A stretch of 32,794 nucleotides of DNA from Bacteroidota bacterium (GCA_023406715.1 JAEXVC010000082.1:1-32794); one strand, 5' to 3'; positions 6,418 to 14,923 are shown, counted from the stretch's first letter. Notes: generated by a model not told the origin, from the sequence alone. A program made the numbers and translations.

Positions 6418-7608
6418 ATGGAACGGAACTATATACTTTTCGACGATATCAGAAGGGAAAATCTTCTACCGCTAACATTCACTCGCCCAGTGGCCGAGAT
6501 TCGGGTTGGAATCCTCACAATCACTGAAAAATGGAAGCATTATTTGGGTGATAACTGTTCGTTTCTAACCAAGGAGTACCTTTCCGAGAAGTACCCAATG
6601 AACACAACAAGCACCGAGTTTTTACTGATTAATGGAGGTGTGTGTCCGGACAAAAATTTGGTTGATGCAATTCTGAAACTAAAAGCAGGCGATGCATTAA
6701 TCTCCGAAAATTGCGTAATTGCCGGTGTATTAAGGTCTGTTCCAAAAAACAACCCATGCATTTCCGATTTTTACAACACAACAATCTACAACAACAGTAT
6801 TCTGCAAATATCGAACCCTTGGGATATTTTCCGATTTAACGGCGAAGCCATTGAACGGGATTTTGAACTCCTAACAAAAAACCGAAAGTCGGAACCAATT
6901 TCTTCAACAAATACAGTTTTAAATCCATCCAGAGTTTTTATTGAAAAAGGAGCGAAAGTTGAATGCTCGATTCTTAATGCCAAAACAGGCCCAATCTATA
7001 TTGCCAAGGATTCCGAAATAATGGAAGGCTCTATAGTCCGTGGCCCATTTGCCCTTGGCGAACACTCTGCCTTAAAAATGGGTGCAAAAATCTACGGCCC
7101 AACTACAGTAGGCCCACACTCAAAGGTTGGCGGAGAGGTAAATAACAGCGTAATTTTTGGTTACTCCAACAAGGCGCACGACGGATTCCTAGGCAACTCT
7201 GTAATTGGCGAATGGTGCAACCTAGGTGCTGACTCCAACAACTCGAACCTTAAAAACAACTACGCTGAGGTTAAACTCTGGAATTATACCCGAAAAAGTT
7301 TTGTTAAAACTGGATTACAGTTCTGCGGACTAATAATGGGCGATCACTCAAAATGTGGAATCAACACCATGTTTAATACTGGTACAGTTGTAGGGGTAAG
7401 TGCCAATATTTTTGGCAGCGGATTTCCACGCAACTTTGTACCTTGTTTTGCCTGGGGAGGAGCCAGCGGCTTTACAGTTTATCAACCGGCTAAAGCTTTT
7501 GAAACTGCCGAAATCGTCATGTCTCGCAGAGATATAAAGCTATCGGATATCGACAAAAAAATTTTACTAGAGGTTTTTGAGCAAACCAAGGAGTTCCGCA
7601 ATTTTTAA
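6418..7608 (+). CDS. GlmU-family putative sugar nucleotidyltransferase
   Basis: This 396-residue protein has an N-terminal nucleotidyltransferase-like part beginning ILFDDIRRENLLPLTFTRPV (6-25) and then RVGILTITEKW. This is the pattern of the GlmU-like family found across Bacteroidetes, which lacks the canonical GxGTRM loop of true GlmU. From about residue 170 to 350 the sequence has hexapeptide-type repeats of a left-handed beta-helix (IYIAKDSEIMEGSIVRGPF, GAKIYGPTTVGPHSKVGG, GVSANIFGSGFPRNFVP). By family it should transfer or modify a nucleotide-activated sugar for cell-wall or glycan synthesis, but neither activity is proven for this branch. It is transcribed alone. Confidence 0.85.
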   Translation: MERNYILFDDIRRENLLPLTFTRPVAEIRVGILTITEKWKHYLGDNCSFLTKEYLSEKYPMNTTSTEFLLINGGVCPDKNLVDAILKLKAGDALISENCVIAGVLRSVPKNNPCISDFYNTTIYNNSILQISNPWDIFRFNGEAIERDFELLTKNRKSEPISSTNTVLNPSRVFIEKGAKVECSILNAKTGPIYIAKDSEIMEGSIVRGPFALGEHSALKMGAKIYGPTTVGPHSKVGGEVNNSVIFGYSNKAHDGFLGNSVIGEWCNLGADSNNSNLKNNYAEVKLWNYTRKSFVKTGLQFCGLIMGDHSKCGINTMFNTGTVVGVSANIFGSGFPRNFVPCFAWGGASGFTVYQPAKAFETAEIVMSRRDIKLSDIDKKILLEVFEQTKEFRNF

Positions 7609-7680
7609 CACCTTTTCTCAGCCTAAAACCTGACATAACTGTTTGGCACAAGGATTGACTTATATGTATTCCGATAAAAT

Positions 7681-7714
7681 TTTGCGGGATTAATGACACA
7701 TTGTCACAACTTTG
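7681..7714 (+). promoter_or_regulatory. Possible lon control region with 13-bp palindrome
   Basis: TTTG at 7681-7684 and CAACTTTG at 7707-7714 (one mismatch from TAnnTTTG) are separated by 22 bases, a little long for a promoter. Within that spacer lies the palindrome TGACA-CAT-TGTCA (7694-7706), abutting the -7-like element. This is where a repressor or regulator operator would be expected. Function is inferred from position only. Confidence 0.35.
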
Positions 7715-7731
7715 TTTTTATTTAAATTGAT

Positions 7732-10188
7732 ATGAGAAAAAAATACAGCATACAGGTTTTAAACCAACTTATGAACGACGAGAGCGATTCGGAAGTGAAT
7801 TTTATTCCAATTCTAGCCGATGACAGCACCCCCGAGGTAAACTCATCGGACATCCCCGATGTTATTCCAATTTTGGCATTGCGAAACACCACGCTATTCC
7901 CTGGGGTTGTGATGCCTATTACCGTTGGTCGTGAAAAATCAATCAACCTTATCAAAAGTCTTCCTTCAAAAAAGAAGATTATTGGAGTTATCTCGCAGAT
8001 TGATGCAAAGATTGAAGACCCCGAGAATAATGATTTGTACAAGATTGGAACCATTGCCCACGTACTAAAAGTGCTCGAAATGCCCGACGGAAACACATCT
8101 GTTATTCTCCAAGGTGTATCGAGGTTTGAGGTGATTGACTACCTTGATAATACTCCATTCTTCATGGCAAGGGTAAACATCCTTTCGGATATCCTGCCCG
8201 ATGAGAACGACAAGGAGTTCAAGGCGATTGCTGGCTCAATTAAGGATTTAACAATCAAGATTATCAACCTATCGCCACATCTTCCACAGGAAGCATCGTT
8301 TGCAATTAAAAATATCGACAACAACAAGCTGCTTATAAACTTTATCTGCTCTAACAGCGAGATTAAAACTCCTGACAAGCAGAGTTTGCTTGAGAAATCG
8401 TTACTGAAAGATAGAGCCTCCCTCCTACTTGAATTCCTTTCCAAGGAGGTTCAAATGCTGGAACTAAAGCACGATATACAAACCAAGGTTAAGGTTGATT
8501 TAGACCAGCAACAGCGAGAGTATTTCCTTCAGCAACAAATGAAAACCATTCAGGATGAACTGGGAGGAAACCCTGTTGAGCAGGAAATTGGGGATTTAAA
8601 AGAGAAAGCAAAGCATAAAAAGTGGAGCAAAGAGGTTGCTGAGCACTTCGACAAAGAGGTAGCAAAGTTAAACCGAATGAATCCAATGGCAGGAGAGTAT
8701 TCCGTTCAACTAAACTATGTTCAACTTCTACTCGACTTACCTTGGAACGAATACACTGCCGACAATTTTGATTTAAAGCACGCTAAAGAGATTCTGGACG
8801 AAGACCACTTTGGTTTAGAACAGGTTAAAGAGCGTATACTTGAGCATCTTGCTGTGCTTAAGCTAAAAGGCGATATGAAAGCGCCTATAATCTGTCTCTA
8901 CGGCCCTCCGGGTGTTGGAAAAACTTCGCTTGGAAAGTCTGTGGCTAGAGCATTGGGAAGAAATTACGCACGCATATCGTTGGGTGGCATGCACGATGAG
9001 GCCGAGATACGCGGTCACCGTAAAACATACATTGGTGCAATGCCCGGTAGGATTATACAAAGTATCAAAAAGGTTAAATCGTCGAACCCAGTTATCATTC
9101 TCGACGAGATTGATAAAGTAGGAAAGGATTTCCACGGCGACCCTTCATCAGCGTTGCTTGAGGCGCTTGACCCTGAGCAGAACTTTGCCTTCCACGACAA
9201 CTACCTTGAGGTGGAGTTCGACCTATCCAAAGTGATGTTTATAACCACTGCAAACACAATATCCACTATCAGCCCAGCACTACGCGACCGTATGGAGATG
9301 ATTGAGGTTAGTGGCTACAGCTTGGAGGAGAAGGTTGAAATTGCAAAACGTCACCTTTTACCAAACCAAATCAAGGAACACGGCTTGGAGGAAAAACAGG
9401 TTGTGCTAAACGACAAGATAATCGAAACCATCATCCAGAACTATACACGCGAGAGTGGCGTTCGGAATCTGAACCAAAAGGTTGCAAAGGTTGTTCGCAG
9501 TATTGCCAAAAAGATTGCGTTCGACGAAAAGCACAACTCAAAGCTTACTCCAAAGGATGCAGAAACAATACTTGGTGTACCTAGATATACAAAAGAACTT
9601 TACCAAGGCAACGATTTAGCAGGAGTTGTAACAGGTTTGGCCTGGACTGAGGTTGGTGGCGAGATTCTGTTTGTTGAAACCAGTTTAAGCAAAGGTAAAG
9701 GCAGCCTAACTATCACTGGAAATTTGGGCGAAGTGATGAAAGAATCGGCAGTGCTGGCGTTGGAATATATTAAATCGCACGCCGACAGCCTTAACTTGAA
9801 CTCCGAAATATTCGAGAAATGGAACGTTCACATTCACGTTCCTGAGGGCGCTATACCTAAAGATGGCCCATCGGCAGGTATTACAATGGTAACATCGCTT
9901 GCATCAGCACTTACACAGCGTAAAGTCCGTAAAAACGTTGCTATGACTGGCGAGATTACGCTACGCGGAAAAGTTCTTCCTGTTGGTGGAATAAAGGAGA
10001 AAATTTTGGCAGCAAAACGTGCTGGTATCACTGAAATTATCCTTTCCGACGAGAACAAGAAAGACATCTCCGAAATTAATGCTCAATACATAAAAGGCTT
10101 AAAGTTTATTTATGTTAATAGCATTATGGAGGTTTTAAAATACGCCCTACTCGAAGAGAAGGTGGATAAACCCTTGAAATTCGAATAG
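7732..10188 (+). CDS. lon: ATP-dependent Lon protease
   Basis: This 818-residue protein shows the full LonA layout. The N-terminal substrate-binding domain (from DVIPILALRNTTLFPGVVMP to about 250) is followed by a coiled region (QQREYFLQQQMKTIQDELG). The AAA+ module has Walker A GPPGVGKTS starting at Gly391 and Walker B VIILDEIDK. The protease domain has the catalytic Ser714 in PKDGPSAGIT and the partner lysine in the GGIKEK motif (755/757). Lon degrades misfolded and regulatory proteins in the cytoplasm in an ATP-dependent manner. Length is normal for the family; the 40-residue acidic N-terminal extension before the first conserved strand is common in Bacteroidetes. The gene stands alone and ends at a strong terminator. 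Confidence 0.98.
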   Translation: MRKKYSIQVLNQLMNDESDSEVNFIPILADDSTPEVNSSDIPDVIPILALRNTTLFPGVVMPITVGREKSINLIKSLPSKKKIIGVISQIDAKIEDPENNDLYKIGTIAHVLKVLEMPDGNTSVILQGVSRFEVIDYLDNTPFFMARVNILSDILPDENDKEFKAIAGSIKDLTIKIINLSPHLPQEASFAIKNIDNNKLLINFICSNSEIKTPDKQSLLEKSLLKDRASLLLEFLSKEVQMLELKHDIQTKVKVDLDQQQREYFLQQQMKTIQDELGGNPVEQEIGDLKEKAKHKKWSKEVAEHFDKEVAKLNRMNPMAGEYSVQLNYVQLLLDLPWNEYTADNFDLKHAKEILDEDHFGLEQVKERILEHLAVLKLKGDMKAPIICLYGPPGVGKTSLGKSVARALGRNYARISLGGMHDEAEIRGHRKTYIGAMPGRIIQSIKKVKSSNPVIILDEIDKVGKDFHGDPSSALLEALDPEQNFAFHDNYLEVEFDLSKVMFITTANTISTISPALRDRMEMIEVSGYSLEEKVEIAKRHLLPNQIKEHGLEEKQVVLNDKIIETIIQNYTRESGVRNLNQKVAKVVRSIAKKIAFDEKHNSKLTPKDAETILGVPRYTKELYQGNDLAGVVTGLAWTEVGGEILFVETSLSKGKGSLTITGNLGEVMKESAVLALEYIKSHADSLNLNSEIFEKWNVHIHVPEGAIPKDGPSAGITMVTSLASALTQRKVRKNVAMTGEITLRGKVLPVGGIKEKILAAKRAGITEIILSDENKKDISEINAQYIKGLKFIYVNSIMEVLKYALLEEKVDKPLKFE

Positions 10189-10207
10189 ATATATCGACAA
10201 TGGCATT

Positions 10208-10238
10208 AAGGCTTAGTTCTGCGAACTAGGCCTTTTTT
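10208..10238 (+). terminator. Intrinsic terminator after lon
   Basis: AAGGCTTAGTT pairs with AACTAGGCCTT (11 base pairs, one G-T) across the loop CTGCG and is followed by TTTT. It begins 20 bases after the lon stop codon. Confidence 0.88.
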
Positions 10239-10247
10239 GCTAATAAT

Positions 10248-10279
10248 TTTGGAGTATCGCCGTATTAAATCTATTTTTG
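10248..10279 (+). promoter_or_regulatory. Promoter of pssA
   Basis: TTG (10249-10251), a 20-base spacer, then TATTTTTG (10272-10279), a perfect TAnnTTTG -7 element. The pssA start codon lies 18 bases further on, just after the lon terminator. Confidence 0.65.
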
Positions 10280-10296
10280 CTCAATAAAAATCCTAT

Positions 10297-11052
10297 ATGT
10301 CAACTATCAAAAATACTATTAAACATCTCCCAAATGCCATCACATTGCTAAACTTGGTGGCAGGGTGCTTTTCTATTGTAGCATCGTTCGAAGGACAACT
10401 TGAAGCGGCTGGTTTGTTTATTCTAATTGCAGGAGTGCTCGATTTTCTTGACGGCTTTACTGCAAGGCTTATAAAAGCCTACTCGCCCTTAGGCAAGGAA
10501 TTAGACTCACTCTCCGATGTAGTAAGTTTTGGAGTAGCCCCATCGATGATTCTTTTCCAACTGATGAAGCAAAGTCTTGGTGTCCCTCATGGAGAAGGAT
10601 TGCTTGACGGACATTGGCTATTGGCAATTCCATTTGTAATGGCAGCATTCTCATCGTTACGCTTAGGCATTTTTAATCTTGATGAGCGTCAAACATCATC
10701 GTTCATAGGACTTCCAACACCTGCTAACGCTTTTCTGATTGCTGGATTGGTTTTTGGATTGGATAGTACCTGGAGTGGTCTTTACAGCTCAATTACAACA
10801 TCAAGCACAATAATAATTGCAATAGTAGCAATACAATCGTTCCTGCTGGTTTGTGAATTACCAATGTTCTCTTTAAAATTAAAATCGCTAAACCCAAAAT
10901 TGGCCTACAAACAATTCATCCTTATAGGCGGAGCAATTGCATTTATTGTAATATTCAGGAAAGCATCCTTATCATTTATAATTCTGTGGTATATTTTCCT
11001 ATCGGTAGTTTTTTACTTTGCTGATAAGATGTTTAAAAATGATAATCAATAG
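10297..11052 (+). CDS. pssA: CDP-diacylglycerol--serine O-phosphatidyltransferase
   Basis: This 251-residue inner-membrane protein contains the exact CDP-alcohol phosphatidyltransferase signature D-G-x2-A-R-x8-G-x3-D-x3-D: Asp52, Gly53, Ala56, Arg57, Gly66, Asp70 and Asp74. About seven to eight hydrophobic segments surround it, with the first beginning at LPNAITLLNLVAGCFSIVA, which is typical of the type II phosphatidylserine synthase branch. It joins CDP-diacylglycerol to serine, the first step towards phosphatidylethanolamine. No phosphatidylserine decarboxylase gene is adjacent. Other CDP-alcohol transferases (PgsA) are less likely given the N-terminal LPNxxTxxNLxxG motif and length. Confidence 0.88.
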   Translation: MSTIKNTIKHLPNAITLLNLVAGCFSIVASFEGQLEAAGLFILIAGVLDFLDGFTARLIKAYSPLGKELDSLSDVVSFGVAPSMILFQLMKQSLGVPHGEGLLDGHWLLAIPFVMAAFSSLRLGIFNLDERQTSSFIGLPTPANAFLIAGLVFGLDSTWSGLYSSITTSSTIIIAIVAIQSFLLVCELPMFSLKLKSLNPKLAYKQFILIGGAIAFIVIFRKASLSFIILWYIFLSVVFYFADKMFKNDNQ

Positions 11053-11076
11053 CCTTTATAAATGGTAAAAATGCCT

Positions 11077-11084
11077 TAATTTTG
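11077..11084 (+). promoter_or_regulatory. -7 promoter element before purS
   Basis: TAATTTTG matches TAnnTTTG exactly, 21 bases before the purS start codon. The -33 region is T-rich but has no clear TTG. Confidence 0.45.
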
Positions 11085-11105
11085 TCAGCATAAAACCCAA
11101 CAAAG

Positions 11106-11363
11106 ATGAAATTTCACGCAGAAATCACCGTAATGCCTTTAAAGGCTTTACTCGACCCTCAGGGAAAAGCAGTAAATGCTACTTTACACGGAATTGGATA
11201 CAACGAGGTATCGAATGTTCGTATTGGAAAGCACGTTAACCTTGAAATTGAAGCCGCAACTAAAGAGGCTGCCATTGAAAAGGTTACCGATATTTGCTCG
11301 AAAGTTCTATCGAACCCTGTAATGGAGGGATTTGAATTTCATTTGACAGAAGTAAAAGACTAA
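11106..11363 (+). CDS. purS: Phosphoribosylformylglycinamidine synthase subunit PurS
   Basis: This 85-residue protein has the PurS pattern: KFHAEITVMPLKALLDPQGKAV at the start, the LHGIGYNEVSNVRIGKHVNLEIE core and VLSNPVMEGFEF at the end. PurS dimers bridge PurQ and the small-type PurL to pass ammonia in the fourth step of purine synthesis. Its presence implies that this organism uses the three-subunit enzyme rather than, or besides, the large single-chain PurL; neither purQ nor purL is in the window. The stop codon (11361-11363) directly touches the stop codon of the opposite-strand gene, with no intergenic base. Confidence 0.9.
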   Translation: MKFHAEITVMPLKALLDPQGKAVNATLHGIGYNEVSNVRIGKHVNLEIEAATKEAAIEKVTDICSKVLSNPVMEGFEFHLTEVKD

Positions 11364-12467
11364 CTATTCTCCGTTAGTTTTACCTCTTATAATTTCAGCC
11401 TGTTTCTTTATGGATTCCTTGTGAACCAACTGAAGCAGGCTTTTTACGTACTCCTCGTCGAGCCCAAGTTTCTTACCACACTCTATTCTTGACTGAAGAA
11501 TACTCTCCCACCTGCGTAACTGGAAGATTGTAACATTTCTATTGCGCTTATACTCGCCAATCTGTTCAACTAGGCGCATTCGGTTTGCCAACAGTTCAAT
11601 TATTTGTTGGTCAATTGAGTCAATCTTATTCCTTGTTTGTGCAAGGAAATCAACAAAATCATCACTCGACGATGATATATCATGAAAAGTTAATGCATTA
11701 ATTAAATCCGAAAACTCAGCAGGGGTTAATTGTTGCTTGGCATCGCTCAATGCTACAGGAGGATTGGGATGAACCTCAACCATCAGCCCATCGAACGATA
11801 AGTCTAAAGCATGTTGGGCTATCTCGTGAATAAGACCTGCAAGGCCAGCAATATGACTAGGGTCGCAAATAACTGGCAGATTTGGGAAGCGGCTCTTTAA
11901 ATCGATAGCAAGCTCCCACTTTGGAATATTGCGTAAACGAGAGCGTTCATAAGGGTAAAAACCTCTATGAATAGCCGCTAACTTTGTTATTCCTGCACGG
12001 TAAAAACGCTCAATAGCCCCAATCCACAGTTCTAAATCGGGAGTTACAGGATTTTTAACCAGAACGGGAATATTGGCATCTTTTAAAACTGCCACCAACT
12101 GGTCTACAGAGAAAGGATTAGCAGTAGTACGAGCGCCAACCCAAACCATATCAATTCCATACTCAAGGGCCTTTTGGGCGTGCAATGCTGTTGCAACCTC
12201 AGTTGTAACAAGTAAGCCAGTTTCACGCTTAACCTTCTGCAACCATTTTAACCCAACTTCGCCTGCACCTTCAAAACTGCCTGGCCTAGAACGTGGTTTC
12301 CAAATTCCAGCCCTAAACACTTTGACCCTTCCTTCCTTGGCCAAAGCATTGGCAGTTTCCATAACCTGAGCTTCACTCTCAGCGCTACATGGTCCAGCAA
12401 TCAGTAATGGTTGCGATAATTCACTGTACCATTCTGGTATTGGGGTAATATTTAGTAAACTATTCAA
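11364..12467 (-). CDS. Bifunctional DAHP synthase / chorismate mutase (type II)
   Basis: This 367-residue fusion protein has a DAHP synthase domain at residues 15-260, of the type related to KDO8P synthase: LLIAGPCSAES (21-31), GIWKPRSRPGSFEG (54-67), the KNPV segment at 138-141 and PVICDPSHIAG (198-208). An AroQ-type chorismate mutase domain covers about 275-360, with R279, R296, K307 and the QLRRWESIL helix. It condenses erythrose 4-phosphate with phosphoenolpyruvate to start the shikimate pathway and also converts chorismate to prephenate. The fusion suggests prephenate-linked feedback control. The start appears to be TTG at 12467, because an in-frame stop lies four codons upstream and no ATG precedes the conserved GPCS motif. 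It converges with purS with zero spacing. Confidence 0.93.
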   Translation of the reverse strand: MNSLLNITPIPEWYSELSQPLLIAGPCSAESEAQVMETANALAKEGRVKVFRAGIWKPRSRPGSFEGAGEVGLKWLQKVKRETGLLVTTEVATALHAQKALEYGIDMVWVGARTTANPFSVDQLVAVLKDANIPVLVKNPVTPDLELWIGAIERFYRAGITKLAAIHRGFYPYERSRLRNIPKWELAIDLKSRFPNLPVICDPSHIAGLAGLIHEIAQHALDLSFDGLMVEVHPNPPVALSDAKQQLTPAEFSDLINALTFHDISSSSDDFVDFLAQTRNKIDSIDQQIIELLANRMRLVEQIGEYKRNRNVTIFQLRRWESILQSRIECGKKLGLDEEYVKSLLQLVHKESIKKQAEIIRGKTNGE

Positions 12468-12554
12468 AACAATAGATTATTTGGTGTAAAGGTATATAGA
12501 TTCTAGTTATTTGTTGCAAGAGACGTAATAAAAACAGAATTGATGGGCAGTTGT

Positions 12555-13568
12555 TTAGAACACGTCATATCTCCCACTATACTTCTCGGCCAAATCATCA
12601 GAATTTTTCTGTTTATTGGGAAGGAAGACCTTTCGGAGAATCTTTGTTCTCCAGTTAGTTTTTCGTTGATATTGCGTGTATGTTTCATTTTTCCAATCGT
12701 AGTCCACATCAATCACAAAGGTTGGAGAAATATACTTATAGGTTTCCTGCACAATTGGATTTGGCTTACCAGAACCAGTATAAGTTGGATTATCTATATT
12801 AGCCAGTAACTGAACGCGGTGTCTACTACAAAGCTCCTTTAACTCAACTATTACTTTTTGATATTCACCGATATTATCACCGTTAAAACCTTGTCCGTAC
12901 TCTCCACCAATAGCCATTACAGGCCTTACCTGCAATGTTGAAATATTGTACTTTGCGAAAACATCAAAAAAACTTAGCAATTCTGAATAATTGTCGGGGT
13001 TTGCGGTGTAGTTTATTCTTAATGAGGTTTTGCAGTTAAGCTTATTAGCCCTTGCCACGTTGAACCCATCAAGAACCTCAATTAATTTTTCCCATTTTGC
13101 ACCAACCATAAATCTCTCGTAAGTTTCCTTGGTGGTTCCATGTACAGAGACTATCAATTCATCTAATCCTGCATCGAGCATCTCAACCAAATGGTTATAC
13201 TTGATTAGTTGAGCATTTGTAACCAAACTGACATTTGGAACACCAGCCTCCTTTGCTTTACGAATAATGTAAATGAAATCTTTATACATTGTTGGTTCTG
13301 CGCCGCAACCAACTACAACTTGTAAAGCATTCTTAAATGTGTTCCTTGCCAGGATTTCAATTTCCTCGGGAGTAAACCTTGCCGATTCCGACTTGCGCGA
13401 TTGGCTAAAGTAGCACATCCGGCACTTGAGGTTGCAGGCAAAAATTGGGTCGATTCTTACAGAGTAGTACCGCTTATTGAACAGCTGGGCAATAAAAATT
13501 AGGAGCAATTTTAGCCTATTGCTCCTAATCATTCGGTTTAACCTTATTATTCGGTAAATGCTAATCAT
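12555..13568 (-). CDS. Radical SAM protein of unknown substrate
   Basis: This 337-residue protein carries the radical SAM cluster motif C-x3-C-x2-C at Cys45, Cys49 and Cys52 (ACNLKCRMCYF), preceded by a basic 40-residue stretch with a possible amphipathic or membrane-associating helix (LKLLLIFIAQLF). The middle follows the usual TIM-barrel order: GCGAEPTMYKDF (the GGEP-like SAM-contacting strand), SLVTNAQLI and ELIVSVHGTTKETYERF. The C-terminal third has no cysteine cluster, so a SPASM or twitch auxiliary iron-sulfur domain is unlikely. It precedes the DAHP synthase gene by 87 bases on the same strand, but that gene seems to have its own promoter. No peptide substrate gene was found next to it. 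Function is not assigned. Confidence 0.85.
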   Translation of the reverse strand: MISIYRIIRLNRMIRSNRLKLLLIFIAQLFNKRYYSVRIDPIFACNLKCRMCYFSQSRKSESARFTPEEIEILARNTFKNALQVVVGCGAEPTMYKDFIYIIRKAKEAGVPNVSLVTNAQLIKYNHLVEMLDAGLDELIVSVHGTTKETYERFMVGAKWEKLIEVLDGFNVARANKLNCKTSLRINYTANPDNYSELLSFFDVFAKYNISTLQVRPVMAIGGEYGQGFNGDNIGEYQKVIVELKELCSRHRVQLLANIDNPTYTGSGKPNPIVQETYKYISPTFVIDVDYDWKNETYTQYQRKTNWRTKILRKVFLPNKQKNSDDLAEKYSGRYDVF

Positions 13569-13635
13569 TAAATACAGATAATAGACACTAGATTTCAGAC
13601 ATCAGATAAGATGCTAGAAATTAGACCCTGCAAAT

Positions 13636-13758
13636 TTAAGCATTTTCCTCGGGTTGTTTTTTCTCCCAGTGCTTAATGGCCCAAACACTTAATCTATAAC
13701 TCACATACATAAGTACAGGCCAGCTCAGCAACCATAATATCTCAGATATATACTTCAT
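13636..13758 (-). CDS. 40-residue single-span membrane peptide after cydB (CydX-like candidate)
   Basis: Translating the minus strand from ATG at 13758 gives a 40-residue peptide starting MKYISEILWLLSWPVLMYVS and continuing YRLSVWAIKHWEKKQPEENA before TAA at 13636-13638. One hydrophobic, tryptophan-rich segment (about residues 5-28) is followed by a charged, glutamate-containing tail. That is the general plan of CydX/CydS small subunits of cytochrome bd oxidases. It starts 11 bases after the cydB stop codon, in the same direction, with no terminator between them. Sequence similarity to known CydX is only in layout, so the assignment rests on position and architecture. It could also be an unrelated small membrane peptide. 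Confidence 0.6.
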   Translation of the reverse strand: MKYISEILWLLSWPVLMYVSYRLSVWAIKHWEKKQPEENA

Positions 13759-13769
13759 AACATACTTTT

Positions 13770-14921
13770 TTAGTAAACGTGCGATTCTGACTTCATCTCA
13801 TCCTCATCTATCTTCTTAACATTGATGCTCCTCCATGCATACCAGATGTAAGCCACAACAAACGGAATTAACAGCGACACAAAGCTCATCACGGTAAGAG
13901 TAAACTTGCTCGATGAACTATTAAAAATGGTTAGTGAGTGCTGCAAATTGAATGTTGAAGGGTAATACGCAGTGTTGTTCCAACCGGCTATTAGGAAAAG
14001 TGCCAGTACAGCAAGAACCGTTCCTGCGCCAGTAAACCATATACCTTTAGTATAGGTCGATATTAAAGACTTAGCAATACCCCAAAGCACAAGCAATACG
14101 CCTACTAAGAACACAATCAGAACAACAGGCATCTGAATTAAGTTATGCAAGTACTTGTACTTCTCCATAAATACAGTTCCATCGGCAGGGTTAACGGCAA
14201 AACCATCGCGCAACATCAACCAAATTACAAAAACTAGGAATAGCACAACAAATGGTAAAGCGTTGTATAGCAGATGTTTCTTTGCACGTTCGAAAATCGC
14301 ATTATGGTTAACGTGATTCATAAAGTAAAGAATTGCCAGTGTTCTTGCTAAAAAGAATACTGCTAATCCAAGTGCGAGGTTATGAAGGTTAAGCGCAGCC
14401 TCCAAACCATGCCAAGGTGTTTCCCACGATGAGATAACAGGATTATTTACATCAGTCAGATTCATCTTGTCGACAGAAAACATCGAACCAGTGAAAAATG
14501 TAGCCACAGCAGTTCCCAACAGAATTGTACCAAGCAAACCGTTGATGTAAAGGAAAACCTCATAGGTTCTTTGACCCAAAAAGTTGTTGGGTTTACTACG
14601 GAACTCGTACGAAATTGCCTGTACAATAAAGCAGAACAGTATGGCCATCCAAACCCAGTAGGCTCCACCAAAACTAGTTGAGTAGAACAATGGGAACGAT
14701 GCGAAGAACGCTCCACCAAAAGTCACTAGCGTTGTGAAGGTAAATTCCCACTTACGTCCAAGCGCATTGATAAGCATTGTTCGCTCCAGTTCAGTTTTTC
14801 CAAGGGTGTAAATCAATGTTTGTCCGCCCTGAACAAAAAGCAGAAAAACCAACAATGCACCAAGTAGCGATATTATAAACCACCAGTAATGCTGCAAAAA
14901 GAAATATGTAGTATCAACCAT
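13770..14921 (-). CDS. cydB: Cytochrome bd ubiquinol oxidase subunit II
   Basis: This 383-residue inner-membrane protein has eight to nine spans and the CydB pattern of an early aromatic span (HYWWFIISLLGALLVFLLFV, residues 11-30) followed by the GGQTL segment. The GRKWEFTFTTLVTFGGAFFASFPLFY region matches the conserved W-E...FGGA.FA.FP.FY motif. Charged loops follow in the second half, where the substrate loop is shorter than in Escherichia coli. CydB pairs with the haem-bearing CydA to reduce oxygen with quinol electrons, giving growth at low oxygen. The gene lies two bases downstream of cydA and is followed by a 40-residue candidate small subunit. Confidence 0.95.
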   Translation of the reverse strand: MVDTTYFFLQHYWWFIISLLGALLVFLLFVQGGQTLIYTLGKTELERTMLINALGRKWEFTFTTLVTFGGAFFASFPLFYSTSFGGAYWVWMAILFCFIVQAISYEFRSKPNNFLGQRTYEVFLYINGLLGTILLGTAVATFFTGSMFSVDKMNLTDVNNPVISSWETPWHGLEAALNLHNLALGLAVFFLARTLAILYFMNHVNHNAIFERAKKHLLYNALPFVVLFLVFVIWLMLRDGFAVNPADGTVFMEKYKYLHNLIQMPVVLIVFLVGVLLVLWGIAKSLISTYTKGIWFTGAGTVLAVLALFLIAGWNNTAYYPSTFNLQHSLTIFNSSSSKFTLTVMSFVSLLIPFVVAYIWYAWRSINVKKIDEDEMKSESHVY

Positions 14922-14923
14922 AA

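Noticed and set aside
7664..7693. Nine-codon frame upstream of lon as a leader peptide
   Set aside because: Very short, with no attenuator-like hairpins or regulatory codon runs; expected by chance.
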